From: Candidatus Gallimonas merdigallinarum
Lineage (GTDB): Bacteria > Bacillota > Clostridia > Christensenellales > Borkfalkiaceae
DNA: 40,602 nt
Reading direction: 5' to 3'
Assembly (NCBI GenBank): GCA_904373325.1
Contig: CAJFFP010000026.1
Location: 1-40,602 of the forward strand
In this document: one piece after another, positions 7,270-15,172 of the stretch
How the letters are laid out: every line of letters begins with the position of its first letter
How positions within the stretch are numbered: position 1 is the stretch's first letter
The notes under the pieces: generated by a model
What the model saw: the letters and a program-made list of their open reading frames with translations, nothing else
Database searches by the model: none
Told to the model about the DNA's origin: nothing
Made by a program: the position numbers and the translations under genes

Positions 7270-8523
7270 TCAGACGCCGCCCTCCTTCCTGTTTTCCGTT
7301 CCGTGCTTTTCGCGGTATTCCTTCACGACGCGCAGGTACTCCCGCGCCTGCATCGCCGCAGAATCCTCCCAGCTGAAATACAGATCGTCGTGCGCGTTTT
7401 CGCCGAGCTGCGCAAGTTCGTCGGGATGCGTGAGCGCCCACTCGATCTTATCGGCAAAGTCCGCGACGTTGTTTTCGGCGAGCAGCGCGTTGCGCATTTC
7501 CGTCGTTCCGAACGCGGTATTGGAGCCGCGCAGATACAGCCCGGGCGTGCGGAACGCCGCCGCCTCCACTTTGACCAGCGCAAAATTATCGAGAATGGAG
7601 GGAAAGGGCATCAGACACGCGCGGGAATAGACCATTTTCAGCTCCTCGTCCGTGAGGAATCCCGCCATGATCACGCGGTCGGAAAGCCCGAGCTTTCTGA
7701 TCTTCCTCTTCAACGCCGCCTCATAATTCCCCATGCCGCCGACGATGAAGCGGAACGCATACCCCTTCTTTTTGAGGCGGGCAAGCGCTTGGAGCGTAAA
7801 CTGCACGCGCTTGCTCTTGACGATGCGCCCGATAAAGCAGAACACCCTTTCGCGCTCGTCCAGCCCGAAGCGCTCGTTCGCCATGCGCGCATATGCCGTG
7901 CGGTCGGCAGGCTCTTTCAGGCTCGTCCCGAAGGGCACGATCGTACACGACCCCGTGTAGCCGAAACTTCTGAGCTGCGCCTCCGTCGCCTTTGTGCCTG
8001 CGAACATCTCGTCCATTTTCCCGTAACGTCTGCCCAGCGCGCGGATATACGGCTCGTAGAAACATTTCAGGAGCAGGATCTTTTTGAAGACCATGCGGTA
8101 ATTCGTGTGGAAGGTCGCCACGATCGGGATCCCCTTCGCCCGCGCGATCTTCGTGAGCAGCTTGCAGACGCCGAAGGGCGCATGAACGTGGATCAGATCG
8201 AGATCCATCTCCATGACCCGCCTGACAAACTGCTTGTCGCGCGAAGGGAATCCGAAGTCCACCGTCTTTAAAAAGGGCACATGGAACGCCTTGTAGCGGA
8301 GCACGGGATAGGGATCTTTGTCCGTATAATTTTTCGCCTTCGGCCCCGCCGCAGTCGCCTCCACCCAATCGGGATAGTACAGCAGCAGGTTGCGCATACA
8401 GTTCACGACGCCGTCCATGTTGGGCAGATAGACGTCCAACGCCACCAGAATGCGCAGTTTTTTTCCGCCCTCCGCAGCCGTCTCGACGACAGCCGCAGCC
8501 GTTTCTCTTTCGTTCTCTCTCAT
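7270..8523 (-). CDS. Glycosyltransferase family 4 (GT-B), probably lipid-linked sugar transfer
   Basis: A 417-residue GT-B enzyme that would move a sugar from a nucleotide donor to an acceptor at the inner membrane face. The N-terminal domain (RILVALDVYLPNMDGVVN, HVHAPFG, ATFHTNYRM) matches the acceptor half of GT4 diacylglycerol glucosyltransferase and mannosyltransferase types. The C-terminal donor half has PFGTSL, FIGRIVKSKRV and a region around EAAAFRTPGLYLRGSN-TAFG with the expected acidic residues. Start 8523 follows GGAGAAG. It lies 58 nt after a flippase-like membrane gene and shares its promoter. A role in making a membrane glycolipid or lipoteichoic-acid anchor is inferred from this pairing. 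Confidence 0.87.
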   Translation of the reverse strand: MRENERETAAAVVETAAEGGKKLRILVALDVYLPNMDGVVNCMRNLLLYYPDWVEATAAGPKAKNYTDKDPYPVLRYKAFHVPFLKTVDFGFPSRDKQFVRRVMEMDLDLIHVHAPFGVCKLLTKIARAKGIPIVATFHTNYRMVFKKILLLKCFYEPYIRALGRRYGKMDEMFAGTKATEAQLRSFGYTGSCTIVPFGTSLKEPADRTAYARMANERFGLDERERVFCFIGRIVKSKRVQFTLQALARLKKKGYAFRFIVGGMGNYEAALKRKIRKLGLSDRVIMAGFLTDEELKMVYSRACLMPFPSILDNFALVKVEAAAFRTPGLYLRGSNTAFGTTEMRNALLAENNVADFADKIEWALTHPDELAQLGENAHDDLYFSWEDSAAMQAREYLRVVKEYREKHGTENRKEGGV

Positions 8524-8581
8524 AATTCTTCTCCGTGTGAAAAGCAAACTGCGGCGCCGTTGCGGACGCCGCCTTGCAGCG

Positions 8582-9889
8582 TTATCCGACGCGCTTTTTC
8601 GCGCCGATATTTTTGCGGAACAGATCGACGACCGTGATGACGATCCCGATCAGGATATAGATATAATAAACGGAAAACCGCCAGAAGAGCACCGACCATG
8701 CGAGCGCAGTCCCCGCCGCAGCCGAGAATGCCAGCACGCCCATGCCCTCGATCACGCCCGAGTTCCCGGGCGTGGGAATGAAGGATACGCCGAACGTTGC
8801 GAACACGTTGAGCGCCATGACGGTGAAAAACATTCCGTCGAGCTGACAGGAAAAGGCGTTCATGACGAAATACGGAACGGCGAACGTGAGAAAGTTCTCC
8901 GCAAAGCAGCACGCCAGAAAGAGGACGAGCAGGAGCGGACGGCGCACGATGATGCGGAAGCAGGCGATAAAGTCGCGCACTGTGCGGAGCGCCCTGCGCA
9001 TCGTGCGCTCCTTGCTCCTGACGATGCGGAGCTTCCAGCCGATGAATATGAACCAGCCCGTCAGCCGACGCGCAAGGCGCGGAAAGGAGACGAAAAACAG
9101 AATAAACAGCGGCAGGATCATATTGACGGCAAGTCCGATCCACCCCGCCACCATGAGCAGGGTCCTGCCGCTCACGCCGTCGAGCACGCCCATCGGCATG
9201 CCCGCGATCATGAACGCCGCGCCGATCATCGTAAAGGCAAAAATACTGCCGAAATAGCGGATGAGCACGACGGCGGAAGACGCCGCGCCGCTGACGCCCT
9301 TCGTCGTCATGTAATAGATCTGCATGGGCTGCCCGCCCGAAGCGAACGGCGTGACGCCGTCGTAAAATTTACCCAGAAAACTCGTTTTGACCGCCACGAC
9401 GGGACGCACCTTTCCGAGCACCGCCTTGTTCACCACGCAGAATTTGAGGCAGTCCACCGCCATGATCGAAAGAATGACGGCGATCAGCACCGCCGCGCCG
9501 ACGCCGTTGAGCTGCGCGAACAACTCGGAAATGGAGAGCCCGCCGCCGTCGTTGATCTCGCCCGAAATGCCGAACATACTGTAAATGCCCAGCCCGATCA
9601 CGGCGATGAGCAGCAGATTCCAGATCCACCTGCGCTTTCTCTTCGGCGGTTCCAACGGACGCATCGGCTCGCCCGAGCCGTCCGCCGAAAGAACGCCTTC
9701 GGGGGAAGGGATGCGCGCCTCCTCGGCGGAAATTTCCCCTTCCGTCTGCGCGCCCGCCGCGCCGCAGTTCTCTGCGGCGGACGTCTCGGACGAAGATCCG
9801 CCCGCAGCGGCTGCGTCAGGCGCATTCAGTTGTCCGGCGCCGTCCGGAGCGGCGGCGCCGTCGTCAAGAAAGTCTTTGTCCTGATTCAC
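8582..9889 (-). CDS. Flippase-like integral membrane protein (LPG synthase TM / YbhN family)
   Basis: A 435-residue multi-spanning protein of the lysylphosphatidylglycerol-synthase transmembrane (UPF0104/AglD-like) family. The first about 80 residues are acidic and Ala/Gly/Pro-rich, and a basic KRKRRW motif precedes the first helix. Then come about eight hydrophobic segments with family marks such as GGQPMQIYYM and FIPTPGNSGVIEG. The longest frame starts at 10033, inside the promoter. GTG 9889 is chosen because it follows GGGAG at good spacing. There is no MprF catalytic domain, so amino-acid transfer to lipid is unlikely; members of this family pair with glycosyltransferases and may flip lipids. 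First gene of a two-gene operon with the GT4 enzyme. Confidence 0.87.
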   Translation of the reverse strand: MNQDKDFLDDGAAAPDGAGQLNAPDAAAAGGSSSETSAAENCGAAGAQTEGEISAEEARIPSPEGVLSADGSGEPMRPLEPPKRKRRWIWNLLLIAVIGLGIYSMFGISGEINDGGGLSISELFAQLNGVGAAVLIAVILSIMAVDCLKFCVVNKAVLGKVRPVVAVKTSFLGKFYDGVTPFASGGQPMQIYYMTTKGVSGAASSAVVLIRYFGSIFAFTMIGAAFMIAGMPMGVLDGVSGRTLLMVAGWIGLAVNMILPLFILFFVSFPRLARRLTGWFIFIGWKLRIVRSKERTMRRALRTVRDFIACFRIIVRRPLLLVLFLACCFAENFLTFAVPYFVMNAFSCQLDGMFFTVMALNVFATFGVSFIPTPGNSGVIEGMGVLAFSAAAGTALAWSVLFWRFSVYYIYILIGIVITVVDLFRKNIGAKKRVG

Positions 9890-10004
9890 ACAAATCTCCC
9901 GCGGCGCAGCGCGCCGCCCCGTCCCGCTCAACCGGACGGATACAAAAATATACGGGGCGCGCGGGAACAGCCGCTCCTTCCGCCCCTTCGGACTGATTGT
10001 TGAA

Positions 10005-10033
10005 ATTATACACGAACGGGCGCGTTTTGTCAA
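10005..10033 (-). promoter_or_regulatory. Consensus sigma-A promoter of the flippase/glycosyltransferase operon
   Basis: Perfect TTGACA and TATAAT with 17-nt spacing on the minus strand. The leader of about 110 nt contains a GC-rich hairpin close to the GTG start. Confidence 0.85.
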
Positions 10034-10094
10034 GACATACGGGCAAAATACGCGCCCGCCCCTGCTTCATGTGGACTGCCGCACATACGCAAAC

Positions 10095-10127
10095 GCCCCG
10101 CCGTGCAGATCGACTGCACGGCGGGGC
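10095..10127 (-). terminator. Strong hairpin downstream of the metallophosphoesterase gene
   Basis: A perfect 14-bp stem, GCCCCGCCGTGCAG/CTGCACGGCGGGGC, with a 5-nt loop, 64 nt after the phosphoesterase stop. Only a weak GTTTG tract follows on the minus strand. Confidence 0.6.
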
Positions 10128-10190
10128 TGCGCGAAAGGACAGTATCATTGACGAATTTCCGAAAATACCGCCGCGGCAAACGCGATATCG

Positions 10191-10886
10191 CTATATAATG
10201 CGCGCGAGCGAAAAACCGATCTTGTCGCACGAAGTCAGAAAGTACTCGATCCCCGCTTTCTCCGAGCGGAGCGGGAAAAATCCGCTTCCGTGCAGATGCC
10301 CGAACACCACCTTATCTACGCCGTTCGCCTCGAACAGCTCCGTGAACAGCGTATCCTCCCGTTTGACGTTGAAGGGCGGATAGTGAATGAGCGCGATGAG
10401 CACGTCGCCCTCTTCGCGCACCTTCTTCACTTCGTGGAAGGCGAGGCGGAAACGCTCCGCTTCGCGCAGATACAGAGTGCGGTCGTGGTCGGTATAGTCC
10501 GCGCTGCCCGGGCAGGTCCAGCCGCGCGAACCCGCAATGACATACTTTCCGATCTTCACGCAGTCGTTCTGCAAAAAATAAAAGGTATCGTCGGGCGCGG
10601 ACGTGCGCACGCGGGTGATCCCGTTCCACCAATAATCGTGATTGCCGCGGATGAACACCTTTCTGCCTCTGAGCGGGGCAAGGGAGCGCACGTCGTGCAT
10701 CCCCTCTTCCAGCTTCATGCCCCACGAGGTGTCGCCCCCGATGAGCACAATATCCTCGTCGGAGACCTTCTCTTCCCAATCGGACTTTATCTTGTCAAAA
10801 TGCCCGTCCCAACCTTCGCCGAACACGTTCATCGGCTTTTCTTTGAGTCCTGAGAGGTGGAGATCGCTGATCGCAAACACTTTCAT
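10191..10886 (-). CDS. Calcineurin-like metallophosphoesterase
   Basis: A 231-residue two-metal phosphoesterase. All family metal ligands are present in order: DLHLS at 8-12, GGDTSW near 50, GNHDYWW near 80, IHYPPF near 170 and GHLHG near 200. The substrate is unknown; relatives hydrolyse phosphodiesters or nucleotides. ATG 10886 begins the conserved MKVFAISDLHLS. The frame runs on upstream through the neighbouring gene without a stop, but that part is not coding in this frame. An extended -10 box ends only 7 nt before the ATG, so the mRNA may be leaderless. Confidence 0.92.
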   Translation of the reverse strand: MKVFAISDLHLSGLKEKPMNVFGEGWDGHFDKIKSDWEEKVSDEDIVLIGGDTSWGMKLEEGMHDVRSLAPLRGRKVFIRGNHDYWWNGITRVRTSAPDDTFYFLQNDCVKIGKYVIAGSRGWTCPGSADYTDHDRTLYLREAERFRLAFHEVKKVREEGDVLIALIHYPPFNVKREDTLFTELFEANGVDKVVFGHLHGSGFFPLRSEKAGIEYFLTSCDKIGFSLARII

Positions 10887-10893
10887 AGCCGTT

Positions 10894-10922
10894 ATTATAC
10901 CATAAATCGGGCGGGAACGCAA
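10894..10922 (-). promoter_or_regulatory. Promoter placing transcription start at the phosphoesterase ATG
   Basis: TTGCGT, a 17-nt spacer and TATAAT preceded by TGG (extended -10) on the minus strand. The -10 box ends 7 nt before the start codon, so the expected transcript has little or no 5' leader and no Shine-Dalgarno. Confidence 0.7.
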
Positions 10923-10943
10923 ATTATTCGCCGCCACACAAAC

Positions 10944-10979
10944 GCGCGGCGCGCTCCGTTTTTTAAGAGCGCGCCGCGC
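10944..10979 (-). terminator. Terminator of the GRAM-like gene
   Basis: A 13-bp stem, GCGCGGCGCGCTC/GAGCGCGCCGCGC, with a 10-nt A/T-rich loop directly follows the stop of the GRAM-like gene. Confidence 0.6.
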
Positions 10980-10984
10980 AAATG

Positions 10985-11356
10985 TTATTTCCCGTCCGTA
11001 TGCTCCGCCTTTGCGGCGCGCGCCCTCTCCGCCGCCGCCCGCACGGGCTTGCACCACCTGCCCACGAAAAAGGCATTGAAGCGGTAGTTGCCGCGGTCGG
11101 TCGCAATGCAGAGGCTGCGCGTAAAGAACGGAACGCCGATCTTCTCCACGCCGTAAATTTCGGAAAGCGGGATCTCGACGGTGTAGATCTCGCCCGTCGT
11201 GAGCTGCGCGTAGAAATGAAAGCGCGTATCCGTGAGGACGGCGTCCCCCTGCACGGCGTGGGCATAGCCGCCCGCCGCGCAGTAATCCATCATGCCCTTT
11301 TTTAAAATGGTCTCGCCCGATTTCAGATGAAACCGCGCCCGTTTGGATTTGCTCAT
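10985..11356 (-). CDS. Small GRAM/PH-like domain protein
   Basis: A 123-residue cytoplasmic protein with a GRAM-like strand pattern: GETILKKGMMDYC, then GDAVLTDTRFHFY (the usual 'lifts into a visible state' strand pair), IPLSEIYGVEK and a predicted C-terminal helix. Such domains in Firmicutes are small PH-superfold proteins of unknown function, possibly membrane-associated. ATG 11356 has GAGGAG upstream. It has its own promoter and terminator. The name rests on pattern resemblance only. Confidence 0.7.
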   Translation of the reverse strand: MSKSKRARFHLKSGETILKKGMMDYCAAGGYAHAVQGDAVLTDTRFHFYAQLTTGEIYTVEIPLSEIYGVEKIGVPFFTRSLCIATDRGNYRFNAFFVGRWCKPVRAAAERARAAKAEHTDGK

Positions 11357-11374
11357 ATCCTACTCCTCTGCACC

Positions 11375-11403
11375 ATGATAGCACGCGCGGGGCGTCCGGT
11401 CAA
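11375..11403 (-). promoter_or_regulatory. Promoter of the GRAM-like gene
   Basis: TTGACC, 17 nt, TATCAT preceded by TGC (extended -10) on the minus strand, just upstream of the GAGGAG site. Confidence 0.7.
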
Positions 11404-11454
11404 GCCCGCTGCGCTACCACGAGAAAAAATTTTGCATTTGCGGCGGATTTGCGC

Positions 11455-11483
11455 TTGACAGCGCCGCCACATTCGGCTATAAT
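11455..11483 (+). promoter_or_regulatory. Perfect consensus sigma-A promoter upstream of tRNA-Gly
   Basis: TTGACA at 11455-11460, a 17-nt spacer and TATAAT at 11478-11483, the strongest promoter by sequence in the window. The nearest forward gene is tRNA-Gly, 460 nt downstream. The space between is filled with repeats. Confidence 0.85.
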
Positions 11484-11520
11484 AAACACGCTGTTTATTT
11501 GCAACGGCTGTAAGTTCAGC

Positions 11521-11604
11521 ACATCGTCAGGCGTTTTGCGCCGTGCAATGGGTTGTCTTTCAAAATCACGGAATTTCTTTTTGTCTGTTCAAAAAGAAAT
11601 TCGT
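11521..11604 (+). repeat. 84-bp direct repeat, copy 1
   Basis: About 79 of 84 positions match the copy at 11858-11941. It contains a 13-bp hairpin (GAATTTCTTTTTG/CAAAAAGAAATTC at 11571-11602) with loop TCTGTT. The outer GTGA of copy 2 is degenerate here (GTTT). Confidence 0.85.
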
Positions 11605-11665
11605 TTCCGAACGCTGCAAGCGGCTATAATTACTTGCGCAAGGAAGGTTGCCTTCCGCCCGTCTC

Positions 11666-11945
11666 AGCGACACCAAGGTAGTGTGTCGCTTCGGTCACGA
11701 AATTGCCGCTAAAATGGCAATTTCTTAGTTCGCGGCGCGCGCACACCGCACTGCGGTGGTGCGCATAACGCGCCGCTCACCCCACATTTGCGCATACCTG
11801 CGCTTATGGGGCCGCCGCGTGCCATTTTGTTGCGAAACAGCGGCGGCGAGAGAAAACACATTGTCAGGCGCTCTGCGCCGTGCAATGGGTTGTCTTTCAA
11901 ACTCACGGAATTTCTTTTTGTCAGTTCAAAAAGAAATTCGTGAAC
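11666..11945 (+). repeat. Dispersed modular hairpin repeat, copy A
   Basis: The modules in order are as follows. Hairpin H1 (11666-11690) has arms AGCGACAC/GTGTCGCT and loop CAAGGTAGT. Hairpin H2 (11699-11724) has arms GAAATTGCC/GGCAATTTC, followed by TTAGTTCG. A GC-rich palindromic stretch comes next, then a 29-nt block at 11780-11808 identical to one in copy C. A GTTGCGAAACAGCGGCGG block is followed by hairpin H5 (11904-11943). H5 has a TCAC/GTGA base, a bulged G, a 13-bp stem and loop TCAGTT. The element ends about 10 nt before tRNA-Gly. Confidence 0.8.
11858..11941 (+). repeat. 84-bp direct repeat, copy 2
   Basis: Second copy of the repeat at 11521-11604, inside modular element copy A. 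Its hairpin loop is TCAGTT and the outer TCAC/GTGA pairing is intact. Confidence 0.85.
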
Positions 11946-11952
11946 AAATTAT

Positions 11953-12027
11953 GCAGGAATCGCCTAGCGGTATGGCGTCAGCTTCCCAAGCTGATTCTGG
12001 CGGGTTCGACTCCCGTTTCCTGCTCCA
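11953..12027 (+). tRNA. tRNA-Gly (anticodon CCC)
   Basis: A full cloverleaf: acceptor GCAGGAA/TTCCTGC, D-arm with AGCGGTATGG, anticodon arm TCAGC-TTCCCAA-GCTGA giving CCC (reads GGG), T-arm with GGTTCGACTCC, discriminator T, and CCA encoded at 12025-12027. A terminator follows at once. No promoter lies in the 10 nt between the upstream repeat and the gene, so transcription probably begins at 11455 or within the repeat. Confidence 0.96.
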
Positions 12028-12059
12028 AACGCCTTCCCAAGCGGGAAGGCGTTGCTTTT
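12028..12059 (+). terminator. Terminator of tRNA-Gly
   Basis: An 11-bp stem, AACGCCTTCCC/GGGAAGGCGTT, with loop AAGC is followed by GCTTTT. Confidence 0.85.
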
Positions 12060-12083
12060 GCAGAAAACGAACAATCCATACCA

Positions 12084-12165
12084 TTCCCAAGCTGATTCCG
12101 GCGGGGGCGTTGCGCAGCCGCCGAGCACCGCGCAGCGAGCGCAGGCTCTGCCGTTTCCTGCTCCA
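12084..12165 (+). pseudogene. Partial tRNA-Gly(CCC) duplicate with an internal insertion
   Basis: Positions 12084-12105 repeat the anticodon loop, the 3' anticodon stem and the start of the T-arm of tRNA-Gly almost exactly. After about 45 nt of GC-rich unrelated sequence, 12151-12165 repeats the end of the T-arm, the acceptor 3' strand and CCA. The copy of the terminator follows. The 5' half of the tRNA is absent and the T-loop is replaced, so it cannot fold as a working tRNA. Confidence 0.8.
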
Positions 12166-12169
12166 AACG

Positions 12170-12197
12170 CCTTCCCAAGCGGGAAGGTTTTTCTTTT
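12170..12197 (+). terminator. Duplicated tRNA-Gly terminator
   Basis: CCTTCCC-AAGC-GGGAAGG followed by TTTTTCTTTT. It is the second copy of the terminator at 12028, with a better T tract. Confidence 0.8.
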
Positions 12198-12206
12198 ATT
12201 CCGCCC

Positions 12207-12235
12207 TTGCCCGGCTCAAAAAATTGTGATATAAT
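12207..12235 (+). promoter_or_regulatory. Promoter of the membrane protein gene
   Basis: TTGCCC, 17 nt, TATAAT preceded by TGA (extended -10). The start lies about 40 nt before ATG 12280. Confidence 0.7.
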
Positions 12236-12279
12236 ACAGATACGCGCATACCATAATTGCGACAGCCGAGGAGAAGCGC

Positions 12280-13596
12280 ATGCTCGAAAAACTGTTCGGA
12301 AAACGCTCAACCGGAATCGTATGGATCGTGACCGCAAGCATTCTTCTGCTGCTGCTTGCGGGGTTTGTCGCGTCCTATCTGCTGTCGGAAACAATCGATT
12401 TATATTCGCTCGTCGGGTACGCCGTGTTCATCGGGTTTGCGCTCATCCTCATAACGCTGCCCGCGTTCGTTCAGAAAAAGTTCAAACTCTATATCCCGCC
12501 CTTTATCCAGACGGGACTGTGCGTCTACGCGCTGCTCTACCTCGTCAACGACCTTCTCCCATCGCCCGAAACGAACGGTGAGTTTGCGCTCGTACAGATC
12601 AACTTCCTGCCCGCCGTCGGCGGATTCTTTCTGTGCGCGGCGATCTTCTCGGTGGTCTATTCCCTGCTCCGCGCACGGGCGGACCGCAAACAGAGACACC
12701 TCGCCGCATGGACGGTCCCGCTCGTCTCGTTCGTCGTGACGACCCTTCTTCTGCTCCTCATCAACCTGCCCTCGCTCTTTATTACGCTGCCGCCCTTTTC
12801 GCACGGGGCGACCGATCTCACCTCCGTACTCATCAGTGCCGCGGGATATGAATTCGGCGCGGTCGCGTTCTGCCTGACGGGCTGGGTCACCCTCCGCACG
12901 GGGAAATCGGAATGGTACACCATCCGCAGTTTCCGCAACGCGGAACGCGTGAAGAGCGAGGCGCTCCGCCACAAAAACAGAACGCTTTTGACCGTGGTCG
13001 AGAACATGGAGCAGGACGCGACGGACTACCGCAAAATCTACAACCGCGCCAAGCGTCAGTTTTACCTTGCGCGGCTCGTCTTTCTCGTATTCTATGCGGG
13101 GTATCTCGTCTCCGCCTGCGTCGGATTTTACGCCATGGGCGGGCTCGGATACGCGCTCATCGCCATGAACGCCGCAGGTTTTCTGCTGACCGCCGCCGTC
13201 TATTTTTACGAGTTTTTCCTCTTCCGCAGGGGAGCGCTCAATCAGCGGCTGAGACGGCTGAAAATCGCGCGGACGGCGATCAAGCTGTACACCTTCTTTC
13301 TGACGGTGACTTCGTCGGTCGCGGCAAACGCCAACTACATGACGCTCACCGCGCTCATCGCGGTCATCATGGCGATCGTCAACCTTGCGGTGCTCTTCAA
13401 CAATCTGTTCGGAAAGCCGCGCCACTATCCCGCCGCGCCGCCCATCCATGTCCGAGCCGAACGGCACAGCGCGCCGCCCGCGCAAGGCGCATCCGCAGGC
13501 ATGGCTGCGGCGCAAGGCACGGCGGCAGACATGCTCCCCTCACAGGAAACGGCAGCAGCCGCGGACATGGTCCCGCCGTCGGACGCCGAACCGTAA
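12280..13596 (+). CDS. Polytopic membrane protein of unknown function
   Basis: A 438-residue protein with about ten hydrophobic helices: an N-terminal group of about six (residues 12-35, 42-62, 72-90, 108-128, 142-165, 178-205), a charged cytoplasmic region at about 210-260, and four more at about 265-385. The last 50 residues are an Ala/Pro/Met-rich tail. I recognise no family motif. ATG 12280 follows GAGGAGAAG at good spacing, with an extended -10 promoter upstream and a strong terminator after the stop. The gene is monocistronic and convergent with the HtrA-like protease. Membrane location is clear; function is unknown. Confidence 0.8.
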   Translation: MLEKLFGKRSTGIVWIVTASILLLLLAGFVASYLLSETIDLYSLVGYAVFIGFALILITLPAFVQKKFKLYIPPFIQTGLCVYALLYLVNDLLPSPETNGEFALVQINFLPAVGGFFLCAAIFSVVYSLLRARADRKQRHLAAWTVPLVSFVVTTLLLLLINLPSLFITLPPFSHGATDLTSVLISAAGYEFGAVAFCLTGWVTLRTGKSEWYTIRSFRNAERVKSEALRHKNRTLLTVVENMEQDATDYRKIYNRAKRQFYLARLVFLVFYAGYLVSACVGFYAMGGLGYALIAMNAAGFLLTAAVYFYEFFLFRRGALNQRLRRLKIARTAIKLYTFFLTVTSSVAANANYMTLTALIAVIMAIVNLAVLFNNLFGKPRHYPAAPPIHVRAERHSAPPAQGASAGMAAAQGTAADMLPSQETAAAADMVPPSDAEP

Positions 13597-13627
13597 AAAA
13601 GCGCACCCCGCAGGGTGCGCTTTTTTT
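13595..13627. terminator. Bidirectional terminator
   Basis: GCGCACCC-CGCA-GGGTGCGC, with an A run before and a T run after, serves both the membrane protein gene and the convergent protease gene. Confidence 0.9.
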
Positions 13628-13637
13628 ATACAAACGA

Positions 13638-15020
13638 TCAGGTAACAGGCTTTGCCGCAAACAGCGTAAATTCGCTCTCGGAAGTAAACGTGTGCGGCGT
13701 GAGTTCGACCGTCTCGCCGTTCCGCGAGACGACGAGCGTGAGCGTATCGCCGATGCGCACGTCGAACAGCAGCGTGGAGAGCATGTGCATACGCGTGAGC
13801 GCCTTTTCCGCGATCACCGTACCTTCCGCGTTGGTGATCTTGGCGGAGATGAGCGTATCGTTGACGTTCAGCCCCATCTCTGCCCCGACGCCCGACGAAG
13901 AGCGCACGATGACGGACTCCTCGATATACATTTTGCCCGTTAGGGGATCGCGCAAGCCCTCACTGCTCTCGATCTGCACCGTGACGCCCAGCGTGGCGCG
14001 GGTCGCGCCCTTGTCGTTCGAGCCTGCGTTTGCATTGTCGATGATACTCCGCGCGACGGCAGTCGCGAGATTGGACGGAATGGCGTAGCCGAATCCCGTT
14101 ACGCCGTCCCCTTCGTCGCGGGCGTTGACGATGCCCACAAGCTCCCCGCTCGCGTTGAACAGTCCGCCGCCCGAATTGCCGTGATTGATCGCCGCGTCCG
14201 TGCGGATCTCCAAGAGGGAGAGCGTCGTCGAATCGTCGGCGGCGGTGATGTTGATGTACTCTGCGTCCACCGAGACAACGCCGCTCGTGACCGAGATGCC
14301 ATCGCCCTCGGGATTGCCGATCGCGTACACGCTCTCGCCCACGGAGATGGAATCGGAGTCCGCGACCGTCGCCGCCGAAGCGGAACTTTCTTTGAGTACT
14401 TCGCTGTCCTCCACGCGCAGAACGGCAATATCGTAATTGATCGAGCCGCCCACATACGTTGCGGGAATGGACTCGGACGACCCGTAAAGGTAGACGATGA
14501 TATCGTCGCTCACGTGCGAGACGGTCTCGTGTCCCGTGCTGTCCGCATTGTACACAACGTGGAAATTGGTGACGATACAGGCGTCCCCCTCCGTCTTGTC
14601 GATGGAACAGATCACGCCCGCGCCTGCGGAATATACCGTCTGGGACTGAGAAGTGGGGCGTCCGCTCGCCGTCTGGACATACTCCGTGAACGCGCACTCG
14701 ATGCCCGTGACGGTGTTGACCGCCGCGTTCACGCTCGCGCTCGGATCTGCCGACGTTGCGCCGATCTCTTTGAGGAAATCGATATAGGTCCCCGTATATC
14801 CGTCCGCGGCAGCCTCCTCATAGAGCTGACGCCAGCCGGAGGGCGTCTCCTGCGCGGCAAGATATTCTTCGCGCGAGTCCGCCTCTCCGCTGCTTTCCGC
14901 GACCTTGGAGGGCGTGTTCCCGTCCGCAGTCGTCGATCCGAACATGGAACAGCCCGCAAGCGCGACCGACATCACCGCCGCAACGAGCAGCGACGTACAC
15001 GCAAGCCATCTCTTTTTCAT
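13638..15020 (-). CDS. HtrA/DegP-like trypsin-family serine protease, lipoprotein
   Basis: A 460-residue secreted, membrane-anchored protease with a PDZ-like C-terminus, probably in extracytoplasmic protein quality control. A lipoprotein signal (MKKRWLACTS start, lipobox LAGC with C24) is followed by a linker and a short acidic helix. The chymotrypsin-fold domain carries His154 (TNFHVV), Asp197 (NYDIAVLRVED) and Ser283 (GNSGGGLF). Residues about 335-440 resemble a PDZ domain (GVGAEMGLNVNDTLIS), and the domain ends near 460. Start 15020 is chosen for the signal peptide and GAGGT upstream, although the frame is open further. It has its own ATGACG-18-TATAAT promoter. Triad and lipobox are both intact. 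Confidence 0.92.
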   Translation of the reverse strand: MKKRWLACTSLLVAAVMSVALAGCSMFGSTTADGNTPSKVAESSGEADSREEYLAAQETPSGWRQLYEEAAADGYTGTYIDFLKEIGATSADPSASVNAAVNTVTGIECAFTEYVQTASGRPTSQSQTVYSAGAGVICSIDKTEGDACIVTNFHVVYNADSTGHETVSHVSDDIIVYLYGSSESIPATYVGGSINYDIAVLRVEDSEVLKESSASAATVADSDSISVGESVYAIGNPEGDGISVTSGVVSVDAEYINITAADDSTTLSLLEIRTDAAINHGNSGGGLFNASGELVGIVNARDEGDGVTGFGYAIPSNLATAVARSIIDNANAGSNDKGATRATLGVTVQIESSEGLRDPLTGKMYIEESVIVRSSSGVGAEMGLNVNDTLISAKITNAEGTVIAEKALTRMHMLSTLLFDVRIGDTLTLVVSRNGETVELTPHTFTSESEFTLFAAKPVT

Positions 15021-15068
15021 ACGCGTTACCTCTCTTCGCTGATTTCTGACGATACCTTGTTCGTCATT

Positions 15069-15098
15069 ATTATACGTTCTCCGCGCGGACGGCGTCAT
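15069..15098 (-). promoter_or_regulatory. Promoter of the HtrA-like protease gene
   Basis: ATGACG, 18 nt, TATAAT on the minus strand, about 50 nt before the start codon. A perfect palindrome, ACCGTACGGT, lies just upstream at 15100-15109 and could be an operator. Confidence 0.6.
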
Positions 15099-15172
15099 GA
15101 CCGTACGGTGAAAACTCCGTGAATTTCACATTTTTTTTATTATACCACATTTCCGCGCCCTTTACAACTGCC

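Noticed and set aside
8450-10003. Long plus-strand frame of about 517 codons
   Set aside because: It is antisense to the flippase-like gene and the end of the glycosyltransferase, with His/Arg-rich composition typical of GC-rich shadow frames and no family motif.
10887-11384. Continuous open frame linking the phosphoesterase with the region upstream, suggesting a 397-residue fusion
   Set aside because: The upstream part shows no phosphoesterase-like sequence and overlaps the GRAM-like gene in another frame. A promoter lies right before the MKVFAISDLHLS start.
11904-11943. Naming hairpin H5 an integron attC site
   Set aside because: The unpaired base and variable stem are similar in principle, but conserved attC core boxes and a nearby integrase are not seen.
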